Source: Sphingomonas gilva (GTDB lineage Bacteria; Pseudomonadota; Alphaproteobacteria; Sphingomonadales; Sphingomonadaceae). Taken from it: DNA of 64,000 nucleotides. A program made the position numbers and the translations under genes. The notes beneath the pieces are model-generated. The model saw only the letters and a list, made by a program, of their open reading frames with translations. It was not told the DNA's origin and did not search any database. Shown piece by piece: positions 53,613-63,916 of this stretch. Location of the stretch: assembly GCF_003515075.1 (NCBI RefSeq), contig NZ_QWLV01000001.1, positions 124,001-188,000 on the forward strand. The letters are read 5' to 3'. Each line of letters opens with the position of its first letter. Position 1 is the first letter of the stretch.

Positions 53613-55484
53613 ATGGAACATCTCGCGATAACCTTGTCGCTGATCGGCCTTATCGGCATCGGCGCGCAGTGGATCGCGTGGCGCACCGGCCTTCCCGCGA
53701 TCGCCCTGCTGCTTGCCGCGGGCATCCTCGCCGGCCCCGTCACCGGCGTCATCCGGCCCGAGGAGGATTTCGGCCATTTGCTGGAGCCGGCGGTTTCGCT
53801 GGCGGTTGCGGTCATCCTGTTCGAGGGTGGCCTCACCCTCAACCTCCGCGAGCTGCGCCATGCCGAGGGCGCGGTCCACCGCCTCGTCGTGCTCGGCGTG
53901 CCGATCGGCTGGGCGGCGGGATCGATCGCGCTCTATTATGTCGCCGGGCTGGTCTGGCCAGTCGCGATCCTCCTGGGCGGGCTGCTCGTCGTGACCGGGC
54001 CCACCGTGGTCATCCCGCTGCTGCGCCAGTCGAGCATCGCGTCGCGGCCGCGCGCGATCCTTAAATGGGAGGCGATCGTCAACGATCCGCTCGGCGCGCT
54101 GTGTGCGGTCCTCACCTATGAGGTGCTGCGCCAGACGGGCAGCGGCGCGACCTTGTGGGAGAGCGCCGCCAGCCTGCTCCTGGCCGCGATCGTCGCCGGG
54201 CTGATCGGCTACGGTATGGCGCGGCTGCTGGGATGGGCGCTGCCGCGTGGACATGTGCCCGAATATCTGAAGGCGCCCGTGCTGCTGATGGCGGTGCTGG
54301 GCACGTTCGTCGGCTCCAACATGATCCAGCAGGAAACCGGGCTGCTCGCCGTCACGGTGATGGGGATCGCGCTCGCCAACATGCAGCTGGTGGGCCTGCG
54401 CGACGTGCTGTCGTTCAAGGAGAACATCACGATCATCTTGGTATCGGGCGTGTTCGTGATCATGTCCGCGGCGCTCGATTTCGCGGTGCTGCGCCAGTTC
54501 GAATGGCGCTTCGGCCTGTTCATCCTCGCCATGCTTCTGGTGGTGCGTCCGGCGACGATCCTGCTGAGCCTCGCCTTCAGCCGTATTCCCTGGCGGGAGC
54601 GGCTGTTCATCGGCTGGATCGCGCCGCGCGGAATCGTCGCGGTCGCCATTTCGGGGCTGTTCGCCTTCCGCCTGGACGAGCTCGGCTATGGCGACGGCAA
54701 CACGCTGGTCGCACTGGTCTTCGCCCTTGTCGTGGCGACGATCATCGCGCACGGCTTTTCGGTCGGCCCGGTCGCGCGCCTGCTGGGGCTGACGGTGACG
54801 AGCGGCGGCAACGTGTTGATCGTCGGGGCGACGTCGTGGAGCGTGTCGCTGGCAACCGCGCTCCAGCGGCTCGGCATCGGCGTCGTCGTCGGTGACAATA
54901 GCTGGCAGCGGCTGGCCCTGGTGCGGGCGCGCGGCATCCAAGATTTCCATGGCGAGATCCTCTCCGAGGCGACGGAGGAGCGGCTGGATTTCCAGCAGTT
55001 CGGCGTTCTCGCCGCGGTGTCCGACAACGAGGCCTACAACGCGCTGGTGTGCAGCGAGTTCGCGCCCGAGCTGGGCGGGGACAATGTCTATCAGCTGGGC
55101 GACGCGGCGGGCGACGACCCGCGCCGGCTGCCGCCTTCCTTGCGAGGACGCGCGCTGTTCCGGTCGGGATTGGGCGTGGAGGATCTCGTCGCCCGCCAGG
55201 CGGACGGCTGGACCTTCGCCAGCCTCGTCGTGGGCGATACGGTTGATTATGCTGCGGCGACGGAGCCGCTGCCGGAGGAAGGAGGGCCGCTGCTGCTGAT
55301 CCGCCGAGGCGGGACGATCCGCTTCTTCACCCACGCCACAAGGCCATCGCCCGAAAGTGGCGATACCGTCCTGGCCTATGGTCCGCGCGATGCCTTTGCC
55401 GGCGATGCGGGCTGGACCATTCAGGATGACGAAAAGGAGGAGAACCTCATGTCCAATTCCGCTCCTGTGCCGCTCGCGACATGA
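53613..55484 (+). CDS. CPA1-type cation:proton antiporter with TrkA-like domain
   Basis: The protein has 623 residues. Residues 1-400 hold about 12 transmembrane helices with VILFEGGLTLNL, WEAIVNDPLGAL (the ND pair of the ion site) and IAPRGIVAVAISG, typical of NhaP-like Na+/H+ or K+/H+ exchangers. From about residue 405, NVLIVGATSWSVSLATALQ is a TrkA-N-like nucleotide-binding domain, although GATSWS departs from the usual GxGxxG. AGGGGAC before the ATG supports the start. The stop overlaps the OmpA-family lipoprotein ATG by four bases. Confidence 0.9.
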   Translation: MEHLAITLSLIGLIGIGAQWIAWRTGLPAIALLLAAGILAGPVTGVIRPEEDFGHLLEPAVSLAVAVILFEGGLTLNLRELRHAEGAVHRLVVLGVPIGWAAGSIALYYVAGLVWPVAILLGGLLVVTGPTVVIPLLRQSSIASRPRAILKWEAIVNDPLGALCAVLTYEVLRQTGSGATLWESAASLLLAAIVAGLIGYGMARLLGWALPRGHVPEYLKAPVLLMAVLGTFVGSNMIQQETGLLAVTVMGIALANMQLVGLRDVLSFKENITIILVSGVFVIMSAALDFAVLRQFEWRFGLFILAMLLVVRPATILLSLAFSRIPWRERLFIGWIAPRGIVAVAISGLFAFRLDELGYGDGNTLVALVFALVVATIIAHGFSVGPVARLLGLTVTSGGNVLIVGATSWSVSLATALQRLGIGVVVGDNSWQRLALVRARGIQDFHGEILSEATEERLDFQQFGVLAAVSDNEAYNALVCSEFAPELGGDNVYQLGDAAGDDPRRLPPSLRGRALFRSGLGVEDLVARQADGWTFASLVVGDTVDYAAATEPLPEEGGPLLLIRRGGTIRFFTHATRPSPESGDTVLAYGPRDAFAGDAGWTIQDDEKEENLMSNSAPVPLAT

Positions 55485-56095
55485 TGCGGCGACCAATCAT
55501 CGCCGCCACGATCGCCGGCGGCCTACTGCTCGGCGGGTGCGAGGATCGCGACCGTGAGCGGCCGCCGCCCGTGGCCAACGACACCGCCGACGCCTTCAGC
55601 AACGCCAACGCCACCCAGTCGATCATGCGGCCCGCCGTGATAGCGGAAACCCGGCCCGAGCCCGCTCCCGATCCGACTCCGGCAATCCCGCCCAAGACGG
55701 TGATCGCCTTCGCTTCGGGCAGCGCGCTCGACGATGCCGGCCGCGCGGCGCTCGACGCGCTGCTCGCGATGCCGGCGCTGGGCGACGACATGCTGTTCGT
55801 GCTGAGCGGTCATAGCGATCCCCAAGGTAGCGACCGGGAGAACCTCGCCACTTCGCGCAAGCGCGCCGAAGCGGTCGCCGCCTATCTGAGCGAAAAGGGC
55901 GTGGCCAAGGAGCGCATCACCATCATCGCCTTGGGCGAACGCCGCCCGATCGCGCCGAGCGCGCACCCTGACGGCAGCGATTATCCCGAAGGCCGGGCCA
56001 GGAATCGCCGGGTGGAGGTGGTGGTCGTGCGGCCCGCGCCGGCGGTCCCCGACGCGCCGGAGGACGTCGACTCGGTTCCCGCGTCGACCAGCTAG
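55481..56095 (+). CDS. OmpA-family lipoprotein
   Basis: The protein has 204 residues with the lipobox LLGGC at residue 20, then a Pro/Asn-rich linker to about residue 65. The C-terminal OmpA domain has FASGSALDDAGRAALDALL, VLSGHSDPQGSDRENLATSRKRAEAV and LGERRP...RARNRRVEVVV, including the Asp and Arg that bind diaminopimelate in peptidoglycan. It anchors the outer membrane to the wall. It is coupled to the antiporter gene by a four-base overlap. Confidence 0.88.
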   Translation: MMRRPIIAATIAGGLLLGGCEDRDRERPPPVANDTADAFSNANATQSIMRPAVIAETRPEPAPDPTPAIPPKTVIAFASGSALDDAGRAALDALLAMPALGDDMLFVLSGHSDPQGSDRENLATSRKRAEAVAAYLSEKGVAKERITIIALGERRPIAPSAHPDGSDYPEGRARNRRVEVVVVRPAPAVPDAPEDVDSVPASTS

Positions 56096-56114
56096 ACCTT
56101 TTCTTTTGCCCGGC

Positions 56115-56134
56115 GCCCCTGTCTGCACAGGGGC
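56115..56134 (+). terminator. hairpin after the OmpA-family gene (half REP)
   Basis: GCCCCTGT and ACAGGGGC form a perfect 8-bp stem with a CTGC loop 20 bases after the stop. The sequence is one arm of the REP family seen elsewhere in the window. It lacks a U-tract. Confidence 0.5.
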
Positions 56135-56232
56135 AACGGCGAGAAGAGAGAAGTCGGGAGTGATGCCGGCGCTCAATCCTGCGGTGAGATCCGCTTGCCC
56201 CGCCGGATGTGACCGCTAGACCGTTGGAAGAC

Positions 56233-57456
56233 ATGACGACGAACAGGCCTTCTTCCGCCCTGCGCGCATTCCTGCGGAGCGAGGCGGCCGGCGGCATATT
56301 GCTGATGGGCGCGGCGGCGCTGGCGATGGTCGTCGCCAATCTGCCCGGTCTGTCGGAAAGCTATTTCCGCCTGATCCATGCCGAGACCGGCCCGGTGCTG
56401 ACCCCGAAGCTCGGGCCGATGACCGTGCATCTGTGGATCAACGACGCGCTGATGGCGGTGTTCTTCCTGCTCGTCGGGCTGGAGATCAAGCGCGAGTTCG
56501 TCGATGGGCGGCTGTCGACTTGGGACAAAAGGCGGATGCCCGCAATCGCGGCGGCGGCGGGCATGATCGTCCCGGCGCTGATCTACCTCACCATCACCGC
56601 CGACGAACCGCCCTTGCGCGCTGGTTGGGCGGTGCCGGCGGCGACCGATATCGCCTTCGCCATCGGCGTGCTGGCGCTGCTGGGAAAGCGCGCGCCGACC
56701 TCGCTCAAGCTGTTCCTCACCACCGTCGCGATCATCGACGATATGGGCGCGGTGGCGATCATCGCGCTCGCCTATACCGCAAAGATCAACAGCCTCGCGC
56801 TCGGCGCGGGCGCGGTGCTCTACGGCGTGATGTACGCCTGCAACAAGTCGGGCGTCCGTTCGCTCGCAGTCTATCTCTCCCTGTTCGCGCTTTTGTGGTA
56901 CGCGCTGTTGCTCTCGGGTGTCCACGCGACCATCGCGGGCGTGCTGGCGGCCACGCAGATTCCGATCGTCAGGACGCCGGGCGCGCCCGACGCCGTCACC
57001 TCGCCGCTGCACCGGCTGGAACACGCGCTGCACCCCTGGGTGGCATACGCTATCGTGCCGATCTTCGGCTTCGCCAACGCCGGCGTGAACCTTGCCGGAA
57101 TCGGCCTTGCGCAGGTGATCGCGCCCCTGCCCTTGGGGATCGCCGCGGGGTTGTTCCTCGGCAAGCAGATCGGCATCTTCCTCTCGATCTGGCTGTCGGT
57201 GAAGATCGGCATCGCCAGCAAGCTGACCGGGGCGACCTGGCTGCAGATCTACGCCGTCGCGCTGCTCTGCGGCATCGGCTTCACCATGAGCCTGTTCATC
57301 GGCGGCCTCGCCTTTCCGGGGAACGCCATGCTGGTCGACGAGGTCAAGATCGGCGTGCTGATGGGATCGCTGCTGTCGGCGATGCTCGGCTACCTGATTC
57401 TGCGCGTCGCGCCGCCGCCCAGGCCGCGCGTCGCCGATGTGCCTGAAGGGCTATAG
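56233..57456 (+). CDS. nhaA: Na+/H+ antiporter NhaA
   Basis: This 407-residue inner-membrane protein has 12 predicted helices. The ion-site aspartates are in TTVAIIDDMGAVAIIALAY. VPAATDIAFAIGVLALLG, LLVGLEIKREFVDG and the C-terminal LLCGIGFTMSLFIGGLAF are standard NhaA motifs. It exchanges two protons for one sodium. GGAAG before the second in-frame ATG sets the start. It is followed after three bases by the HDAC-like gene, so the two are co-transcribed. Sodium export complements the sodium/sugar symporter at 10088. Confidence 0.95.
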   Translation: MTTNRPSSALRAFLRSEAAGGILLMGAAALAMVVANLPGLSESYFRLIHAETGPVLTPKLGPMTVHLWINDALMAVFFLLVGLEIKREFVDGRLSTWDKRRMPAIAAAAGMIVPALIYLTITADEPPLRAGWAVPAATDIAFAIGVLALLGKRAPTSLKLFLTTVAIIDDMGAVAIIALAYTAKINSLALGAGAVLYGVMYACNKSGVRSLAVYLSLFALLWYALLLSGVHATIAGVLAATQIPIVRTPGAPDAVTSPLHRLEHALHPWVAYAIVPIFGFANAGVNLAGIGLAQVIAPLPLGIAAGLFLGKQIGIFLSIWLSVKIGIASKLTGATWLQIYAVALLCGIGFTMSLFIGGLAFPGNAMLVDEVKIGVLMGSLLSAMLGYLILRVAPPPRPRVADVPEGL

Positions 57457-57459
57457 CCG

Positions 57460-58464
57460 ATGCGTATGATCTTCGACCCTCGCCAATCGGCGCACGCGCC
57501 GGCGCTGGAGATGCACAATGGCGGCTGGGTGGCGCACGCCGAGGTGCCCGGCCGCGCCGCCAATATCGGCGCGGCGCTTGGCGCGACCGAGGCGCCGGCC
57601 GATCACGGCTTGGCCTCGATCACTGCGATCCACGATCCCGCCTATGTCGATTTCCTGCGGTCGGCGCATCGTCGCTGGCTGGAGGCGGGACGCGAGGGCG
57701 ACGCGGTCGGCTATATCTGGCCGGTAGCGCGGCGGCGCGACGTGCAGCTCGACCGGATCGACGCGATGCTCGGCCGCTATTCGATGGATGCGGGCACGCC
57801 GATCACCGCCGATACCTGGGATGCGGCCTATTGGGCGGCGCAATCGGCGCTGACCGCGCTCGACGCGGTGCTGGCCGGGGACCGCGTCGCCTTCGCGCTA
57901 TGCCGTCCGCCAGGGCACCATGCCGGGGCGGACTATCTCGGCGGCTATTGCTATCTCAACAACGCGGCGATCGCCGCGCAAGCCGCGCGCGACGCCGGCG
58001 CGACCCGGGTGGCGATCCTCGATGTCGATTATCATCACGGCAACGGCACGCAGGACATCTTCTGGAATCGCGGCGACGTGCTCTTCGCCTCGATCCACGG
58101 CGATCCGCGGATCGATTACCCCTTCTATTGGGGCCATGCCGACGAGCGCGGCGAGGGGGCGGGCGAGGGCGCGACGCTCAATCTGCCCTTGCCGCACGGC
58201 ACCGCCATCGCCCCCTATCTGGCGGCGCTGGATCAGGTGCTGGCGGCGATCCGCGCCTTCGCGCCCGACATGCTGATCGTCAGCTTCGGCGCGGACACCT
58301 ATGAGGCCGATCCGATCAGCCACTTCGCCATCCGCACGCAGGATTATGCGGAGATCGCCGGCGCCATCGCGAAGCTCGCGCTGCCCAGCGTGATCGTGAT
58401 GGAAGGCGGCTATGCGGTCGACGCGCTGGGCGCGAACGTCGCGGGGTTCTTGAGCGGGTTGTAA
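57460..58464 (+). CDS. histone-deacetylase-family amidohydrolase (acetylpolyamine type)
   Basis: This 334-residue zinc amidohydrolase has CRPPGHHAGADYLGGYCYLNN with the catalytic His pair, AILDVDYHHGNGTQDIF with zinc-binding Asp and His, IVSFGADTYEADPISHF with the third zinc Asp, and MEGGYAVDALG. This pattern is nearest bacterial acetylpolyamine amidohydrolases and class II HDACs. It removes acetyl groups from acetylated amines; the natural substrate is unknown. It overlaps no gene but is only three bases after nhaA. Confidence 0.88.
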   Translation: MRMIFDPRQSAHAPALEMHNGGWVAHAEVPGRAANIGAALGATEAPADHGLASITAIHDPAYVDFLRSAHRRWLEAGREGDAVGYIWPVARRRDVQLDRIDAMLGRYSMDAGTPITADTWDAAYWAAQSALTALDAVLAGDRVAFALCRPPGHHAGADYLGGYCYLNNAAIAAQAARDAGATRVAILDVDYHHGNGTQDIFWNRGDVLFASIHGDPRIDYPFYWGHADERGEGAGEGATLNLPLPHGTAIAPYLAALDQVLAAIRAFAPDMLIVSFGADTYEADPISHFAIRTQDYAEIAGAIAKLALPSVIVMEGGYAVDALGANVAGFLSGL

Positions 58465-58483
58465 ATCCTGCTTGAGGTATACT

Positions 58484-58575
58484 CCGTCGCTCCGGCAAAG
58501 GCCTGGATCGCTGGGTTTGTGGTACCTCCAGCATCGCCTATGCCAATTGAAGCCCCTGTCCGCGCAAGGGCGACG
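58484..58575. repeat. REP-type palindromic element (copy E, degenerate)
   Basis: CCGTCGCTCCGGCAAAGGCC and CGCGCAAGGGCGACG flank GGGTTTGTGGTACCTCC. It is the most diverged copy and lies between the convergent HDAC-like and acylphosphatase genes. Confidence 0.65.
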
Positions 58576-58592
58576 AGGGCGGATAACCAGGT

Positions 58593-58868
58593 CTAGACCG
58601 TACGGCGCTGGGCGAAGCCGTCAAGCGGCTCGGCTTCCACTTCGCTGACCGCGACCTGCTCGACCCGCGCGGCGGACGGTCCTTCATGCGCCAGCGCGAT
58701 GATGCGCTCGACTTCCTCGGATGAGCCCTGCACGACGGCTTCGACGCTGCCGTCGCTGCGGTTGCGCACCCACCCGTGGAGGCCCAGCGCGCGCGCCTGC
58801 TCGATCATCCAGCCGCGATAGAATACGCCCTGCACCCGGCCGGTGATGACGAGGCGGCGGTGGATCAT
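58593..58868 (-). CDS. acyP: acylphosphatase
   Basis: This 91-residue enzyme hydrolyses acyl phosphates. The phosphate loop with its catalytic Arg is RLVITGRVQGVFYRGWM, and the catalytic Asn lies in GWVRNRSDGSVEAVVQG. It is a compact ferredoxin-like fold of the usual length. The ATG overlaps the stop of the PhyH gene by one base (TGATG), making a two-gene unit. Confidence 0.93.
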   Translation of the reverse strand: MIHRRLVITGRVQGVFYRGWMIEQARALGLHGWVRNRSDGSVEAVVQGSSEEVERIIALAHEGPSAARVEQVAVSEVEAEPLDGFAQRRTV

Positions 58869-59707
58869 CAGACGTAGTGCGGCTCGCCGCGCTCGCGCAG
58901 CGCCTCGTAATGGACCAGCGCCGGCTCGGGACCGAAGGGAACGGGTTCGCCGCCCTTGAACGCCCATTCGCCGCGGTCGCAATCCTCGGCGCGGACATAG
59001 CCGTTGATATAGAGGCGGCGGCGGTGGTCCGAGCTGTTGAGGCCCGATGCGTGGACCAGATAAGGGTTCCACATGGCGAGATCGCCCGGTTCGAGCACCA
59101 GATCGACGATTGGCCGATCGCCGAGACCGGCGGCCGCGAGCGCCGCGTCGTCCATCGCGGTGCCGAGCACTTCGGTCGTGGTGTCGAGCGGCAGGTCACC
59201 TGCCAGATGGCTGCCGGGCACGAAGCGCATACCGCCGGTGTGCGGATTATGCGGGTCGATCGCCAGACCGGTCTGGACGTAGGAACCGCCGAGGTTGCGA
59301 TAGGCCGCCTCGGGCAGGCGGAAGCGCGAATCCTGGTGCCATGCGAAATCGCCCTGCGATCCCGGCGTCTTCCAATGGAGCTGGTTGATGATCTGCTTCA
59401 GGTCGCGGCCTATCAGCGGCTCGAGCACGTGCGCCATGCGGCGGTCGAGCCGGACGGCGTTGAGCGCCGGCTGGTGGTAGGACATCCACTGGACCATCTG
59501 CACTTGCGGCGGCCCCTCTCCGCCGGGCGCGATCTTGTAGAACAGGTTGCCGTGGCGGAAGCTGCGGCCATGAGCCACGCCTTCGGCATGGACCTGGTCG
59601 ATCGCCGCGCCGATCCCGGCGATTTCCTCAGGCGAGAACAAGCCGCGGACGATGGCGTAGCCATCGCGGCGATAGGCGGCGACATAGTCCGGTGCGCTGG
59701 CCGGCAT
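58868..59707 (-). CDS. phytanoyl-CoA dioxygenase (PhyH) family protein
   Basis: This 279-residue Fe(II)/2-oxoglutarate oxygenase has the metal triad HQDSRF (His-x-Asp) and the distal His in YLVHASGLNSS, with the 2-oxoglutarate Arg nearby in DHRRRLYINGY. The N-terminal YRRDGYAIVRGLFSPEEI is typical of the family. Bacterial members hydroxylate varied small molecules; the substrate here is unknown. GGGAGA eight bases before the ATG is buried in a 14-bp hairpin, so translation may be controlled. It lies after etfBA on the same strand. Confidence 0.88.
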   Translation of the reverse strand: MPASAPDYVAAYRRDGYAIVRGLFSPEEIAGIGAAIDQVHAEGVAHGRSFRHGNLFYKIAPGGEGPPQVQMVQWMSYHQPALNAVRLDRRMAHVLEPLIGRDLKQIINQLHWKTPGSQGDFAWHQDSRFRLPEAAYRNLGGSYVQTGLAIDPHNPHTGGMRFVPGSHLAGDLPLDTTTEVLGTAMDDAALAAAGLGDRPIVDLVLEPGDLAMWNPYLVHASGLNSSDHRRRLYINGYVRAEDCDRGEWAFKGGEPVPFGPEPALVHYEALRERGEPHYV

Positions 59708-59714
59708 GCAGACA

Positions 59715-59748
59715 TTCTCCCGTTATCCGCCGAAGGATAACGGGAGAA
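59715..59748 (-). promoter_or_regulatory. 14-bp hairpin that sequesters the phyH Shine-Dalgarno sequence
   Basis: TTCTCCCGTTATCC and GGATAACGGGAGAA are perfect complements around GCCGAA. Read on the minus strand, the 3' arm contains GGGAGA ending eight bases before the phyH ATG, so the folded RNA hides the ribosome site. It is also 34 bases after the etfA stop and could act as its terminator, though no U-tract follows. Confidence 0.6.
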
Positions 59749-59781
59749 GATGATCCTGTAGTGAACTATATTGACGGAAGC

Positions 59782-60711
59782 CTATAGCTTTTGGGTAAGC
59801 TCCGGCACGATCTTGAACAGATCGCCGACCAGGCCGATGTCGGCGACCTGGAAGATTGGCGCGTCCTCGTCCTTGTTGATCGCGACGATGACCTTCGAAT
59901 CCTTCATGCCGGCAAGGTGCTGTATCGCGCCCGAGATGCCGATGGCGACATAGACCTCCGGCGCGACGATCTTGCCGGTCTGACCGACCTGATAGTCGTT
60001 GGGGGCATAGCCCGCGTCGACTGCGGCGCGCGAGGCGCCGACGCCGGCCTTGAGCTTGTCCGCCAGCGGATCGAGCAACGCATGGAACTGCTCGTTCGAA
60101 CCGAAGGCGCGGCCGCCAGAGACGATGATCTTGGCGCTGGTCAGCTCGGGCCGCTCGCTTTGCGCGATCTCGGCCGAGACGAAGCCGGAAAGGCCGCTAT
60201 CGCCCTTGGCGGACACCGCCTCGACGGTTCCCGATCCGCCCTCGCGCGCCGCCCTGTCGAAGGCGGTGCCGCGCACGGTGATCACCTTCTTGGCGTCGGA
60301 CGACTGGACCGTGGCGATGGCATTGCCGGCGTAGATCGGCCGGGTGAAGCTGTCCTCACTCTCGACCGACAGAATGTCGGAGATCTGCATCACGTCGAGG
60401 AGAGCGGCAACGCGCGGCGCGATATTCTTGCCCGTGGTGGTGGCAGGGGCGACGAACGCGTCGTGGTTCGCCATCAGATCGACCACCAGCGGCGCGACAT
60501 TCTCCGGCAGCGCGTGCGCCAGGCTTGCGTCGTCGGCGACATGGACCTTGCCGACACCGGCGATCTTCGCCGCCGCCTCGGCGACGCCGCCGACGCCTTC
60601 GCCCGCGACCAGCAGATGGACCTCGCCCAGCTGCGATGCGGCGGTGACGGCGGCGAGCGTCGCGTCCTTGACCGCGCCGCCCTCATGCTCGACCCAAACC
60701 AGCGTCTTCAT
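59782..60711 (-). CDS. etfA: electron transfer flavoprotein subunit alpha
   Basis: The protein has 309 residues. The N-terminal domain begins [20 protein letters not shown]. The C-terminal FAD-binding domain carries [61 protein letters not shown] and [20 protein letters not shown], the diagnostic EtfA signature. It accepts electrons from acyl-CoA dehydrogenases and passes them to ETF-ubiquinone oxidoreductase. It is coupled to etfB by a four-base overlap. Confidence 0.96.
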   Translation of the reverse strand: MKTLVWVEHEGGAVKDATLAAVTAASQLGEVHLLVAGEGVGGVAEAAAKIAGVGKVHVADDASLAHALPENVAPLVVDLMANHDAFVAPATTTGKNIAPRVAALLDVMQISDILSVESEDSFTRPIYAGNAIATVQSSDAKKVITVRGTAFDRAAREGGSGTVEAVSAKGDSGLSGFVSAEIAQSERPELTSAKIIVSGGRAFGSNEQFHALLDPLADKLKAGVGASRAAVDAGYAPNDYQVGQTGKIVAPEVYVAIGISGAIQHLAGMKDSKVIVAINKDEDAPIFQVADIGLVGDLFKIVPELTQKL

Positions 60712-61457
60712 GCGACCACTCCCAGCGTCTTCAGCTTGCCGATCAGCTCGTCGACATCGGCGACCTTCACGCCGGCCTGGCGCTTGGCCGGCTCGACGAC
60801 CTTCAGCGTCTTGAGGCGCGGCGTCACGTCGACGCCGTAATCGGCCGGCGTCTTCTGCGCGAGCGGCTTGGACTTGGCCTTCATGATGTTGGGCAGGCTG
60901 GCGTAGCGCGGCTCGTTGAGGCGCAGATCGGTGGTTACGATCGCAGGTAATTTGAGCGAAACCGTCTCCAGCCCGCCATCGACCTCACGGGTGACCTTCG
61001 CCACATCGCCGTCGATCTCGACCTTGGAGGCGAAGGTGCCCTGGCCCCAGTTGAGCAAGGCGGCGAGCATCTGGCCGGTCTGGTTCGAATCGTCGTCGAT
61101 CGCCTGCTTGCCGAGGATGACGAGGCCGGGAAGCTCCTCTTCGACCACCTTGGCCAGCAGCTTGGCGACGCCCAATGGTTCGACCTCGCCTTCGGCGACA
61201 ATCAGGATCGCGCGGTCGGCGCCCATGGCGAGCGCGGTGCGCAGCGTTTCCTGCGCCTTGGCCTCGCCGATCGACACCGCGACGATCTCCGACGCGGCGC
61301 CTTTTTCCTTCAGCCGGATCGCCTCCTCGACCGCAATCTCGTCGAACGGGTTGATCGACATCTTGACGTTGGCGAGGTCGACCCCGCTGCCGTCCGCCTT
61401 CACGCGGGGCTTCACATTATAGTCAAGCACGCGCTTGACCGGCACCAGCACCTTCAT
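60708..61457 (-). CDS. etfB: electron transfer flavoprotein subunit beta
   Basis: This 249-residue protein opens [20 protein letters not shown]. It contains [30 protein letters not shown] (AMP-binding region) and [28 protein letters not shown], the EtfB signature and recognition loop region. It partners EtfA in beta-oxidation and related dehydrogenations. GGAGAG before the ATG supports the start. It follows sucC and the small coiled-coil gene on the same strand, an arrangement I recall in sphingomonads. Confidence 0.96.
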   Translation of the reverse strand: MKVLVPVKRVLDYNVKPRVKADGSGVDLANVKMSINPFDEIAVEEAIRLKEKGAASEIVAVSIGEAKAQETLRTALAMGADRAILIVAEGEVEPLGVAKLLAKVVEEELPGLVILGKQAIDDDSNQTGQMLAALLNWGQGTFASKVEIDGDVAKVTREVDGGLETVSLKLPAIVTTDLRLNEPRYASLPNIMKAKSKPLAQKTPADYGVDVTPRLKTLKVVEPAKRQAGVKVADVDELIGKLKTLGVVA

Positions 61458-61508
61458 TGCAGACTCTCCAAAGTTCCTGGAACGCTTCCTGGGGAAGGAG
61501 CGGCTAAG

Positions 61509-61751
61509 TCAATTAGCGAGATCGAGGCGGCGTTCGATTCGATCGAGGCGATCCTTGACCCCGTCAAGCTGAACCTGAAGGTGGCCAGCGATTTCCGCAT
61601 CGTTTACCTGGTCGCGCCGCACACCCAGAACGGCAGCGTGCGTTTCGGACTGTCGGATCGTCAACTCACCAAGCTTTTGATCGATGCGTTCGAGCGTGGC
61701 CTGAAAACGCTTGAGGTGCTCGAGCATCAGATTCTCGACATTGTCGGCCAT
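61509..61751 (-). CDS. hypothetical coiled-coil protein, 80 residues
   Basis: A short, highly charged helical protein: [20 protein letters not shown] near the start and [20 protein letters not shown] at the end both show heptad spacing of Leu/Ile/Val, so a coiled-coil dimer is likely. It starts ten bases after the sucC stop and ends 51 bp before etfB, so it is probably co-transcribed with them. I do not recognise a named family or function. Confidence 0.7.
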   Translation of the reverse strand: MADNVENLMLEHLKRFQATLERIDQKLGELTIRQSETHAAVLGVRRDQVNDAEIAGHLQVQLDGVKDRLDRIERRLDLAN

Positions 61752-61760
61752 GCTTCCTCC

Positions 61761-62960
<1,200 letters not shown>

Positions 62961-63046
62961 GCGCGCGCGATCCTCGTGGAGTTTAGAAGAACGGGAATGG
63001 CTGGGCCTTAAGCATATCGCGCGGGGCGAATCCACCCCCGCCCGGA

Positions 63047-63364
63047 TCAGCCGAAACCCGTCGCGCAGAGCGCCGCCGAACTGGTGGTGACGGCGATCGC
63101 CTCGGCATCGCCGACGCGGCGGACCAGATCGACATATTCGGCCAGCGTCAGCCGCTCGCGTCGCGCTGCCGAAAGCTGTTCGAGGCGACGCAACTGCGCG
63201 ATCGTCAGGCGATCGACCATCCGCCGCGCCATGCAATCGGCATTGCGAGTCGACAGGCCGGCGTCGACCAGCGCGGCGCGCACCCGGCTTTCGGCGATGC
63301 GCTCGACGCAGGCGGTGAGCGCGGCCAGCGCGATCAACGCCATCAGTCCCGTCCGATGATCCAT
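63047..63364 (-). CDS. small lipoprotein of unknown function
   Basis: The protein has 105 residues. [19 protein letters not shown] is a lipoprotein signal with the lipobox LTAC. The mature part is helical ([36 protein letters not shown]) with a second Cys that could pair with the late ALCATGF cysteine. The RxALxDxGLxxxxAxCxAxRMVDRLT pattern recurs in sphingomonad proteins of unknown role. GAGG lies before the ATG. It is divergent from crtZ across only 45 bp. Confidence 0.72.
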   Translation of the reverse strand: MDHRTGLMALIALAALTACVERIAESRVRAALVDAGLSTRNADCMARRMVDRLTIAQLRRLEQLSAARRERLTLAEYVDLVRRVGDAEAIAVTTSSAALCATGFG

Positions 63365-63409
63365 GCCGCCATCCTCGCATCGTTCCTTTGGCATCGCTAT
63401 ATCTGGGCG

Positions 63410-63916
63410 ATGCACTGGTCCATCGGCATCCTCATGTTCCTCGGCACCATCCTGGCGATGGAGCTGGTCGCCTATGCCGCGCACCGCTGGGTGATGCACG
63501 GGCCCGGCTGGTTCCTTCATGCGAGCCATCACCGCCCGCGCACCGGCAATTGGGAATTGAACGACCTGTATGCGGTGATCTTCGCGATCCCATCGATCGT
63601 GCTGCTGTTCGGCGGGGCGCAGCTTGGCTGGTGGCCGGGCTGCATCTGGATCGGCGCGGGAATCGCCGCCTATGGCGCGATCTATTTCGGCTTTCACGAC
63701 GTGATCGTCCACCGCCGCATCGCCACGCGCTACCTGCCGCGGTCCGCTTATATGAAGCGAATCGTCCAGGCACACCGGCTGCACCATGTGACCGAAACGC
63801 GCGCAGGAGCGGTGAGCTTCGGCTTCCTTTGGGCGCCGAGGCCCGAGGCATTGAAGGCGGAGCTCCGCCGGCGTTCGCACGCGGGCGTGCGCAGCGCGCG
63901 CGGGACCGCGGCATGA
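63410..63916 (+). CDS. crtZ: beta-carotene hydroxylase (CrtZ type)
   Basis: This 168-residue diiron membrane hydroxylase adds hydroxyl groups to the beta-ionone rings in carotenoid synthesis (zeaxanthin, nostoxanthin precursors). The histidine clusters that bind iron are [19 protein letters not shown] and HRLHH, separated by two hydrophobic hairpins. The start is the internal ATG at MHWSIGILM; an ATG 18 codons upstream lies over the divergent lipoprotein gene start. Yellow carotenoids are typical of sphingomonads. The stop overlaps the next ATG (ATGA). Confidence 0.9.
   Translation: MHWSIGILMFLGTILAMELVAYAAHRWVMHGPGWFLHASHHRPRTGNWELNDLYAVIFAIPSIVLLFGGAQLGWWPGCIWIGAGIAAYGAIYFGFHDVIVHRRIATRYLPRSAYMKRIVQAHRLHHVTETRAGAVSFGFLWAPRPEALKAELRRRSHAGVRSARGTAA

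Noticed and set aside
53601..55496. A 631-codon minus-strand frame over the NhaP-like antiporter
   Set aside because: It has the same antisense artefact composition; the plus-strand frame has 12 membrane helices, a ribosome site and a coupled downstream gene.
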